NCBI GenBank assembly: GCA_016218545.1
Contig: JACRDQ010000027.1
Location: 1 to 47,345 of the forward strand
Direction of reading: 5' to 3'
DNA: 47,345 nt
Source of the DNA: Elusimicrobiota bacterium
GTDB taxonomy: Bacteria > Elusimicrobiota > Elusimicrobia > UBA1565 > UBA9628
Position numbers and translations under genes: made by a program. Below are positions 40,817-47,345 of this stretch, in pieces. How positions within the stretch are numbered: position 1 is the stretch's first letter; each line of letters begins with the position of its first letter. Below the pieces are notes generated by a model. That model had not been told where the DNA came from and searched no databases. It was given only the letters and a program-made list of their open reading frames with translations.

Positions 40817-41400
40817 GGGTCATCGGCGGCAAGCTCCGCGGCAGGAGGATCCCCACGGGCGGGCGCATCGAGGGACTGCGGCCCATCTCGGGCAGGATCA
40901 AGCAGTCCCTCTTCGACATCCTCAAGGAGCGCGTCGGCGGCTCGCGCTTCCTCGACCTCTTCGCCGGGACCGGAGCCGTGGGCATCGAGGCCTTGAGCCG
41001 GGGGGCCTCGTTCGCCTGCTTCGTGGAACTCGACCGGCACCATGTCGAGAGCCTCGAGCGCAACCTGGCCCTGGCCGGGCTCCAAGGCCACGCGCGCGCC
41101 CTGAGGGGGAGCGCGGTCGACGACCTCTGCTGGCTCGGCTACCGCTCGGGCCAGTCCCAATACGACCTCATCTTCACCGGCCCGCCCTACAAGGACCTCG
41201 AAAAGAGGCCCCTGGCCCTGACCGTGCCCGCCCTCAAGCGCATCGTCGAGGCCGGCCTGCTGACGCCGGGCGGCTGGGTCATCTGCCAGCACCAGGTCAA
41301 GGAGCCCGTGGCAGCCCCGGCCGGCCTGGAGCTGTTCCGACAGGTCAAGTACGGAGACAGCTTCCTGAGCTTCTTCCGAAGCCCCGCTCCCGAACCCTGA
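40813..41400 (+). CDS. rsmD: RsmD-like 16S rRNA guanine-N2 methyltransferase
   Basis: The protein has 195 residues. It has the family N terminus (RVIGGKLRGRRIPTG), a normal SAM-binding motif I (LDLFAGTGAVGIEALSRGA), and a motif IV that reads FTGPPY (residues 121-126) where RsmD normally has DPPY. RsmD methylates G966 of 16S rRNA. Loss of the motif IV Asp could reduce or change activity, or be tolerated in this lineage. It overlaps the GGDEF gene upstream (ATGA) and the prfC gene downstream by one base (TGATG). Confidence 0.88.
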   Translation: MRVIGGKLRGRRIPTGGRIEGLRPISGRIKQSLFDILKERVGGSRFLDLFAGTGAVGIEALSRGASFACFVELDRHHVESLERNLALAGLQGHARALRGSAVDDLCWLGYRSGQSQYDLIFTGPPYKDLEKRPLALTVPALKRIVEAGLLTPGGWVICQHQVKEPVAAPAGLELFRQVKYGDSFLSFFRSPAPEP

Positions 41401-42998
41401 TGAGCGCCCCCCTGCCCAAGGACCAGATCGAGAAGCGGCGCACCCTGGCCATCATCTCTCACCCCGACGCGGGCAAAACCACCCTCACCGAGAAGCTCCT
41501 GCTCTACGGAGGGGCCGTCCAGCTCGCGGGCTCGGTCACCTCCAGGAGGAAGGAGCAGAGCACCACCTCGGACTGGATGGAGCTCGAGCGCAAGCGCGGC
41601 ATCTCGGTCAACTCGACCGTGCTCCAGTTCCAGTACGGGGGCTTCCACGTCAACCTGCTCGACACCCCGGGCCACCGCGACTTCTCCGAGGACACCTACC
41701 GGGTCCTGACCGCGGTCGACGCGGCCATCATGGTGCTCGACGCGGCCAAGGGCATCGAGAGCCAGACCCTCAAGCTCTTCGAGATCTGCCGCTACCGGCA
41801 GATGCCGATCTTCACCTTCATCAACAAGATGGACCGCCCCGCCAAGGAACCCCTCGAGCTCCTCGACGAGATCGACCGCACCCTCCAGCTGCACCCCTAC
41901 CCCATGAACTGGCCCTTGGGGATGGGCGAGGGCTTCAAGGGCGTCTTCGACCGCAGGTCGAGCCGCCTGCACCTCTTCGAGCGCGTGCCGGGCGGCGCCT
42001 TCCGCGCCCCCCTCACGGTCCTCGACCGCTTCGAAGCCGCCCTGGCCGGCCACCTCTCCCAGGAGTCCCTCCGCGAGGTGCTCGACGACCTCGCCATCCT
42101 CGACGAGGCGGGCGAGCGCTTCGACCCCCAGGTCGTCAAGGCCGGCGACATGACCCCGGTCTTCTTCGGCAGCGCGGTCAACAACTTCGGCATCCAGCTC
42201 CTCCTCGACGGCTTCCTCGAGTTCTCCCCCCCGCCGCGTCCCCAGACCGCCAAGGGGGGCCTCGTGGCGCCCGAGGACCCCCGCTTCTCCGGCTTCGTGT
42301 TCAAGATCCAGTCCAACATGGACCCGCGCCACCGCGACCAGCTCGCCTTCGTGCGCGTGTGCTCGGGCCGATTCGAGCGCGACATGAAGGTCGTGCACGG
42401 CCGCACCGGCGAGATCCTGCGGCTCTCGAGCTCCCACAAGGTCTTCGGCCGGGACCGCGAGACCGTCGACGAGGCCTTCGCCGGGGACGTCATCGGCATC
42501 GTGGGCCACTCCCAGTTCCGCATCGGCGACACCCTCACCGAGGACCCGGCCATCGCCTACAAGGGCATCCCGAGGTTCACCCCGGAGCACTTCTCCTACC
42601 TCCATGCCACCAACTCCGCGGAGCACAAGCGCTTCCGCACCGGCCTCGACCACCTCCTTCAGGAGGGCATCGTCCAGCCCTTCACCCTGCCGGAGGCCGC
42701 CTCCCGCGTGCCCCTGCTCGGGGCCGTGGGCCCGCTCCAGTTCGAGGTGCTCCAGTACCGCCTCCAGTCCGAATACGGGGCCGCCTCGCGTCTGGAGTCC
42801 TCCCCCTGGACCGTGATGCGCTGGGTGGGCGAGGCCTCGACGGGGGAGCTCACGGAGGACCTCCTTCCGAGCGGCTCGCGCCTGGCCCGCGACGCGGACG
42901 GCAGGCTCGTGGCCCTCTTCAAGACCGACTGGGAGATGGAGTACTTCATGGGCCGCCACCCGAAGCTCGTCCTCTCCCGCCTGCCTCCCGAGCACTGA
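41400..42998 (+). CDS. prfC: Peptide chain release factor 3
   Basis: The protein has 532 residues, the normal length for RF3. The GTPase motifs are complete: SHPDAGKTT (G1), DTPGHRDF (G3) and INKMD (G4), with RGISV in the switch region. The downstream domains include PVFFGSAVNNFG and LGAVGPLQFEV. RF3 is a GTPase that recycles RF1 and RF2 from the ribosome after termination. It is translationally coupled to rsmD. Confidence 0.96.
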   Translation: MSAPLPKDQIEKRRTLAIISHPDAGKTTLTEKLLLYGGAVQLAGSVTSRRKEQSTTSDWMELERKRGISVNSTVLQFQYGGFHVNLLDTPGHRDFSEDTYRVLTAVDAAIMVLDAAKGIESQTLKLFEICRYRQMPIFTFINKMDRPAKEPLELLDEIDRTLQLHPYPMNWPLGMGEGFKGVFDRRSSRLHLFERVPGGAFRAPLTVLDRFEAALAGHLSQESLREVLDDLAILDEAGERFDPQVVKAGDMTPVFFGSAVNNFGIQLLLDGFLEFSPPPRPQTAKGGLVAPEDPRFSGFVFKIQSNMDPRHRDQLAFVRVCSGRFERDMKVVHGRTGEILRLSSSHKVFGRDRETVDEAFAGDVIGIVGHSQFRIGDTLTEDPAIAYKGIPRFTPEHFSYLHATNSAEHKRFRTGLDHLLQEGIVQPFTLPEAASRVPLLGAVGPLQFEVLQYRLQSEYGAASRLESSPWTVMRWVGEASTGELTEDLLPSGSRLARDADGRLVALFKTDWEMEYFMGRHPKLVLSRLPPEH

Positions 42999-43044
42999 GC
43001 TTCGCGGCGCCTCGGCGCGACATCATTGCTTAATCTCGCCCCCC

Positions 43045-43050
43045 TATAAT
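43045..43050 (+). promoter_or_regulatory. -10 box of the receiver-MBL gene
   Basis: A consensus TATAAT ends only three bases before ATG 43054 and 18 before ATG 43069. The later ATG is the likelier start. Confidence 0.6.
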
Positions 43051-43068
43051 AGAATGGCCCTGACAATC

Positions 43069-44343
43069 ATGCCCAAGATCATCGTGGTCGACGACGACGA
43101 GATCGTCGGGAACCTCACCCTGGACCTCGTCACCGGGATGGGGATCGACGCCGAGCTCATCCAGGAGAGCCTCTCCGCCATGGCCGCCATCAAGGCCAAG
43201 CAGCCCGAGCTCGTCATCCTCGACATCCTCATGCCCGGCATCGACGGGCTGACCCTCTGCCACCAGATCAAGAGCGACCCCGCCACCCAGAACATCAAGG
43301 TCGTCATGGTCTCGGGCAAGGCCTTCGCCGAGGAGATCGACCGCGCCAAGCAGTACGGGGCGAGCCTGCTCATCAAGAAGCCCTACGACGTGATGACCTT
43401 CGGCCAGCAGATCAAGGCCCTGCTGGGCGGCCCCCAGCCGAAGTACGACGACGTCAAGCCCATGCTCCGGGAGTTCACCCCGCCGCAGGAGTCCGTCATG
43501 TCGGGCGCCGTGTGGGGCTGCCGGAGCCTCTCCCCCCACACCACGTCCATGAACTCGCACTACGGCTTCCAGACCTCCTGCCTCTCCCTCGAGATCGGGA
43601 GCAGCCTGCTCGTCTTCGACGGCGGCACGGGCATCATCTCCCTGGGCGGCCAGCTGGCCTCAAGGCCCGACTTGAAGGAGCTCTGGCTCTTCCTCACCCA
43701 CTTCCACCAGGACCACGTGCAGGGACTGGCCTTCCTCCCGTGCCTCAGGCAGGAGGGCTTCACCGTCAACATCGCGGGAGCCAACGACCCGGACAAGCCC
43801 CTCGAGCAGCTCGTCAAGGAGTGCTTCGAGCGCTACCCCGCCACGGTCAAGGACCCCTTCGTGGCCGACATCCAGCTCTACGCCATGCAGGAGGAGTCCT
43901 ACGAGATGCTCCCCGGCATCAGCGTCACCTCCTTCTACGCCAACCACCCGTCCACCACCCTGGGCTTCCTCATCGAGGCCCAGGGCCGCAAGTTCGTCTA
44001 CTGCCCCGACTCCGAGCTCTACGGCGACACGGCCACGGCGCTGCAGGACTACGACGAGAAGCTCGGCGGCATCGTGGGCGGGGCGGACCTGCTCGTGCAC
44101 AACGGACGGTTCACGGACTCGGACTACAGGTCGCGCATGAACAACGGACACACGAGCTTCGTCACGGCCGTCGATTTCGCCGCCCGCCACAAGGCCAAGC
44201 GCCTGCTCCTCTGGCACCACGACGACCAGTACAGCGACGAGACCCTCGACAAGATCGGAGACCAGGCCGTGGAGATGGCCTTCAAGAAAGGCTACTCGGT
44301 GGAGTGCCTCATGGCCCGGGCGGGCCTGAAGTTCTCCCTCTGA
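43069..44343 (+). CDS. Response-regulator receiver domain fused to a metallo-beta-lactamase-fold hydrolase
   Basis: The protein has 424 residues. The receiver domain (1-120) is complete: acidic DDDE, phosphorylated Asp52 (VILDILMPG), VSGKA and IKKPYD. After a short linker, a metallo-beta-lactamase domain (about 150-420) has the metal motif HFHQDH (residues 211-216), a later ANHPSTTLGF, CPDSELYGD and LLLWHHDD. The fold suggests a phosphodiesterase or other hydrolase whose activity is switched by phosphorylation. ATG 43069 gives the normal receiver start (MPKIIVVDDDE). No kinase gene adjoins. The natural substrate is unknown; a nucleotide second messenger is one possibility, given the nearby GGDEF gene. 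Confidence 0.9.
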   Translation: MPKIIVVDDDEIVGNLTLDLVTGMGIDAELIQESLSAMAAIKAKQPELVILDILMPGIDGLTLCHQIKSDPATQNIKVVMVSGKAFAEEIDRAKQYGASLLIKKPYDVMTFGQQIKALLGGPQPKYDDVKPMLREFTPPQESVMSGAVWGCRSLSPHTTSMNSHYGFQTSCLSLEIGSSLLVFDGGTGIISLGGQLASRPDLKELWLFLTHFHQDHVQGLAFLPCLRQEGFTVNIAGANDPDKPLEQLVKECFERYPATVKDPFVADIQLYAMQEESYEMLPGISVTSFYANHPSTTLGFLIEAQGRKFVYCPDSELYGDTATALQDYDEKLGGIVGGADLLVHNGRFTDSDYRSRMNNGHTSFVTAVDFAARHKAKRLLLWHHDDQYSDETLDKIGDQAVEMAFKKGYSVECLMARAGLKFSL

Positions 44344-44609
44344 CCCTCACTAGCCGGTCCTAGCGCCCCAGCGCTTGCCGTGTGGACCTACCACCTGCAT
44401 CCCAAGCCGATCCTATGACTGTTCCCAAGCCCGCCAAAAGGCGTCATGGTTATAGCCCCCCACGACCGCGTTTCTGCTCCTTGGTTGCCTTTTGCGTTCC
44501 CTGATACTAGCACAAGGTTGCCGGAATTTGACCGAGATTTGATGTTCGGCCTACGTCGTCAGAAGCCCGAATCGGGCAACGCTGGAGAACCCGGCCGCAG
44601 GGTGACGAG
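44344..44609. other. Gene-free, lower-GC stretch between convergent genes
   Basis: This is the longest stretch without a supported gene, visibly less GC-rich than its surroundings. It holds small hairpins (CGCC-AAAA-GGCG near 44431; GCCCGA-A-TCGGGC near 44567) and, on the minus strand, a promoter-like TGC-TAGTAT around 44505-44513. Only very short minus-strand frames follow. I recognise no RNA gene or insertion sequence, but decayed mobile DNA is possible. Confidence 0.4.
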
Positions 44610-44629
44610 CGCGGCTCAGCTGAGCCGCG
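44610..44629. terminator. 20-base perfect palindrome at the end of the VWA gene
   Basis: A perfect GC-rich palindrome around a central AGCT covers the stop codon of the VWA gene. It could form a hairpin that ends or stabilises the minus-strand transcript. No T-run follows, so terminator activity is uncertain. Confidence 0.4.
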
Positions 44630-47345
44630 TCCCCTTGGTGAGCTTCTTCTTGAGGATGCTGCGCAGGTTCCGGGCGAAGTCGGCGGCGTCCTTGAGCCAC
44701 CAGCCCTGGCCGGGCGGGAAGAGGTCGAGCACGAGCTGGGCGCCCTCGCCCAGGCCGATGCCATGGATCTCGACGTCCTTGGACTCCTTGATGAGCTGGC
44801 GGTACTGGTCGCGGTCGAAGTTGTAGTCCGGGTCGCCGTCGTTGACCATGATGATGAGCTTGTCCCCGCGGCCCAGGCGGATGCGCTCGATGGCCTCTTC
44901 CAGGGCCTGGTGCGCCTCGGTGGAGCCTGAGCCGTCCATGATCATGCTGACGACCTGGCTCTTGAGCTGGGGCGAGAGCTTCATGTTGAAGGGCTTGAGC
45001 ACCTTGGGGTCGGAGTCGTATTTTACGATCTCGAAGACCACGCCGGGGACCTTCTCGAGGGCCTCCATCATCATGACCGCGCCCTCCACGGCCCGCTCCT
45101 TCTTCTCGGTGCTCATGGAGCCGCTCGTGTCGATGAGCAGCGAGATGCGGTAGAGCACGCGGTTGGGCGACATCTCTTCCTTGAAGATGTCCTTCTCGCC
45201 GCGCGGGATGGAGGGCAGGGCGTCCTCGTCGAGGTCGCCCGAGTCCCGGCCGTGGATGGTGCGCTGGCGGAGCTTCTGCTTCAAGGCCTGCAGGAGCTGG
45301 CGCCTCATGTGCGGGATGAGCTTGCGCACGCGGGTGAGGAAATCCTGGTACTTGAGCCGGTCCTGGAGGGAGGACTCCTTCTTGGTCTGGTCCGCCTTGG
45401 AGAGCCGCTCCTTCTGCTTGGCCTGGTGCTCCCTGGCCTGGCTGTCGGTCTGGCTCTTCTTCTTGGAGGACTGGCCGGCCTTGCCGTCGCTCTTCTGGCC
45501 GTCGGAGTCGGACTCGCTGGGCTGTCCTTCCTGGCCCTCCTGACCCTGCTGCTGCTGGCCGTCCTTCTTGGCCTGCTCCTGTTTCTTGCGGAGCTCCTCC
45601 ATCTCCTTCTTGGCCTTCTCCCGCTCCTTCTCCGACATCTTCTCAGGGTCGTCGAGGACCTTGCTGGCGTGCTTGTCCCGGTACTCCTTGGAGGCCTTCT
45701 CCATCTTCTCCTTGGCCTTGCGCTCGGCCTCCTTGCGCTCGTCCTCGCTCATGCTGTCCGAGGGTCTGGGCTCGGCCTTCTCCTGGCCGTCCTGCCGGCT
45801 GTCGGAGCCCTGCGACCCGGACTGGGACTTCTTCTGCTTGCCCTGCTTGCCGGACTTGCTCGAAGACTGTGACTGGGAATCCTGGTCCTGGTCGTCGCTC
45901 TCGGACTCCTCCGAATCCTCGGAGTCCTGCTGTTCGCCCTTCTGGCCTTTCTGTCCCTTCTGCCCCTTCTGGCCTTTCTGTCCCTTCTGCTGCTGTTGCT
46001 GCTCAGCCTGCTTGTCCATCTCGTCCCGGGTGGCCTCGTCGAGGAGCTCCCGGTAGATGGGCCAGATCTCGTTAAGCACGATCTCGAAGGCGCGCCGGGC
46101 ATCGGGCTCGTGCGAGGCCCTGTCGAGCGCGTCCCTGGCCCGGGCCAGGGCGTCCTTGACGCGGGGGTCCGTGACCCGGGCGTCCGGCATGCCCTTCCAC
46201 CACTCGTAGACCAGGCCGTAGTTGAACTGCAGGTGGAGCGGGATCGAGGCCCACTCCACGCGCTCAAGCTCCAGGTCCCGGATCTCATAGTCCTTGGCAT
46301 AGGCCGAGTCGATCCAGGGCCTGCTGCCGGGGTGGCGCTCCAAGCCCAGGTTGTTGACGCGCGGGTCCTCCACGGCCCACCATAAGGCCTGGAAGTGGAC
46401 GTTCTCAATGAGCGCGGGATAGTCGAAGATGATCTCAGGCCTGCTGTGGAGCAGGTGCCACGCCTCGTGCGCGGTCCGGCCGAGCGAGACCCCCTTGTCC
46501 GGGTCAGCGAGGTCCTCGGGCAGGTACTGGATCTCCTCCATGCCGCTGACCACGCGCCAGGTCCGAGGGGTGCTGGACTCGGATTCCCCGTGCTTCTCCA
46601 GGTAATAGAACGGGACCAGGCGGATGGGCGGGTACTGCGCCAGCAAGCGCGCCACGTTCTCGAGCACCCTGGCCCAGGCGTCGATGGACGAGGGGTCGGT
46701 GTCCGGAGCCGCGGGAGCGCCCTTGGGCGAGGTGAAGGGCATGGGCGGCAGGTGCCGGTGGCCGAAGCGTCCGCCGAAGAACCCGGCGTGCATGTCCCCG
46801 TAGTCGTAGTCGTAGTCCCCGTCATATCGGGACGGAGGCGCCGGTTCGGGCTTGGGCTCGGGCTTGGGCTCGCTCTTGGGCCAGGGTGTCGGCTTGGCCA
46901 GGAGATCGGCCACGGGTGCCGCCGCGCCGAGGCGCTGGCCGGCCTTTTCAGCCACCGCCTCCGGCTGGGCCTGCACCAGGCCCTTCCTGGCCAGGGCCGC
47001 GTTGATGGCCTCGGCGATGGCCGGGTCCTCCACGATGGAGGACGGGTTGTAGGTCTTGGTGAAGATGTCGGCCAGGCTGTCGTTGGCGTAGCGCTGGGCG
47101 TGCTCCACCACGTGCATGAGCGTGCGCGGGGCGATGGGCAGAGGGAGGATGTCCGGGTAGAGGGCGCGCAGTTCGTTGGCCACGGCCACCAGGGAACGGA
47201 TGAGGTCCTTGGGCACCTTGTCGAAGAAGATCGCCAGCAGGGCCGCCTCTTCCTCGGGCGGCAGGTACTTCACGTCCAGGGTCATGCCGAAGCGGCTGGA
47301 GAGCTCGCCGGAAGGCGGCTCGCCCTTGTACGGGGGCTTCACCGG
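44616..47345 (-). CDS. AAA ATPase-metallopeptidase-like-VWA protein (CobS/CobT-like), N terminus beyond the window
   Basis: At least 909 residues are visible and the frame is open at the window edge, so the GTG at 47342 is probably internal. The visible start (SSRFGMTLDVKYLPPEEEAA, then APRTLMHVVEHAQRYA) is the C-terminal part of an AAA/CobS-MoxR-like ATPase. A middle domain carries HEAWH (46455-46469), an HExxH zinc-peptidase-like motif, with ALWWAVEDPRVN downstream. A very charged, Gln/Lys/Ser-rich linker of about 230 residues follows, including KGQ repeats. The C-terminal VWA domain has the MIDAS motif DTSGS (45117-45131). Such AAA-VWA pairs remodel or insert metals into target proteins; here the two parts are one chain. 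Confidence 0.85.
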   Translation of the reverse strand, partial: PVKPPYKGEPPSGELSSRFGMTLDVKYLPPEEEAALLAIFFDKVPKDLIRSLVAVANELRALYPDILPLPIAPRTLMHVVEHAQRYANDSLADIFTKTYNPSSIVEDPAIAEAINAALARKGLVQAQPEAVAEKAGQRLGAAAPVADLLAKPTPWPKSEPKPEPKPEPAPPSRYDGDYDYDYGDMHAGFFGGRFGHRHLPPMPFTSPKGAPAAPDTDPSSIDAWARVLENVARLLAQYPPIRLVPFYYLEKHGESESSTPRTWRVVSGMEEIQYLPEDLADPDKGVSLGRTAHEAWHLLHSRPEIIFDYPALIENVHFQALWWAVEDPRVNNLGLERHPGSRPWIDSAYAKDYEIRDLELERVEWASIPLHLQFNYGLVYEWWKGMPDARVTDPRVKDALARARDALDRASHEPDARRAFEIVLNEIWPIYRELLDEATRDEMDKQAEQQQQQKGQKGQKGQKGQKGQKGEQQDSEDSEESESDDQDQDSQSQSSSKSGKQGKQKKSQSGSQGSDSRQDGQEKAEPRPSDSMSEDERKEAERKAKEKMEKASKEYRDKHASKVLDDPEKMSEKEREKAKKEMEELRKKQEQAKKDGQQQQGQEGQEGQPSESDSDGQKSDGKAGQSSKKKSQTDSQAREHQAKQKERLSKADQTKKESSLQDRLKYQDFLTRVRKLIPHMRRQLLQALKQKLRQRTIHGRDSGDLDEDALPSIPRGEKDIFKEEMSPNRVLYRISLLIDTSGSMSTEKKERAVEGAVMMMEALEKVPGVVFEIVKYDSDPKVLKPFNMKLSPQLKSQVVSMIMDGSGSTEAHQALEEAIERIRLGRGDKLIIMVNDGDPDYNFDRDQYRQLIKESKDVEIHGIGLGEGAQLVLDLFPPGQGWWLKDAADFARNLRSILKKKLTKGTRLS
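45939..45990 (-). repeat. 27-bp tandem repeat coding for KGQ units
   Basis: A 27-base unit occurs nearly twice (45939-45965, 45966-45990). Each is built of three 9-base subunits that encode Lys-Gly-Gln. It lies in the linker of the VWA protein and probably varies in length by slippage. Confidence 0.8.

Noticed and set aside
44344..44609. tRNA gene
   Set aside because: No T-arm consensus or cloverleaf could be drawn on either strand.
45400..46020. CRISPR-like or satellite array
   Set aside because: The repeats are codon-level KGQ and charged-residue repeats inside one open frame, without spacers.

Overview
The window is GC-rich, densely packed bacterial chromosome with about 32 protein genes on both strands. 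I see no rRNA, tRNA, CRISPR array, prophage or intact transposon. Lipid-anchored, outer-membrane-like and secreted proteins point to a diderm. Several secreted or membrane proteins share a signal peptide followed by a long Ala/Pro/Ser-rich segment, a build I associate with Elusimicrobiota; that placement is from memory and was not tested.

Layout. 1-11.3 kb: a cardiolipin synthase-like phospholipase D, two 640-residue MFS proteins carrying signal-peptide-like N termini, an alpha/beta hydrolase, a secreted protein-glutaminase-like protein, a secreted GH13 amylase, a retropepsin-like protease and a ferritin. 11.4-15.6 kb (locus A): a three-gene operon with a PaaK/LuxE-like adenylating enzyme, an ATPase-GNAT fusion and a heme-c sensor histidine kinase. 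15.6-17.5 kb: an orphan GspE/PilB ATPase flanked on both sides by the same long perfect palindrome. 17.5-23 kb: a PAS protein, PTS enzyme I, archaeal-type prolyl-tRNA synthetase, a CorA-like channel and a pseudopilin. 23-30.9 kb: an M3 peptidase with an extra papain-like domain, an ankyrin-repeat protein, an MFS transporter, an SGNH hydrolase and a YkgJ-type cysteine cluster protein. 31.0-39.9 kb (locus B): a tightly overlapped operon of LuxE, a LuxC-PaaK fusion, MFS, two GNAT-like proteins and SixA, followed by an outer-membrane-like protein. 39.9-44.3 kb: diguanylate cyclase, RsmD, release factor 3 and a receiver-metallo-beta-lactamase fusion. 44.6 kb to the end: a giant AAA-metallopeptidase-like-VWA protein running off the window.

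The most promising undescribed system is locus B, with locus A as a likely relative. It holds a fatty-acid-reductase pair (LuxE plus LuxC) without luciferase, joined to a second adenylating domain, an exporter and tandem acyltransferase-like proteins. This suggests a dedicated route that activates, reduces or transfers an acyl group and then exports the product. The product is unknown.

Two genome-level signals stand out. First, most lead genes have a -10 box, often extended (TGn), only 5-11 bases before the start codon, which implies leaderless or nearly leaderless mRNAs; I used this to correct several start sites. Second, unusual long palindromes lie at gene junctions (8658-8724, 15601-15679, 17463-17539).
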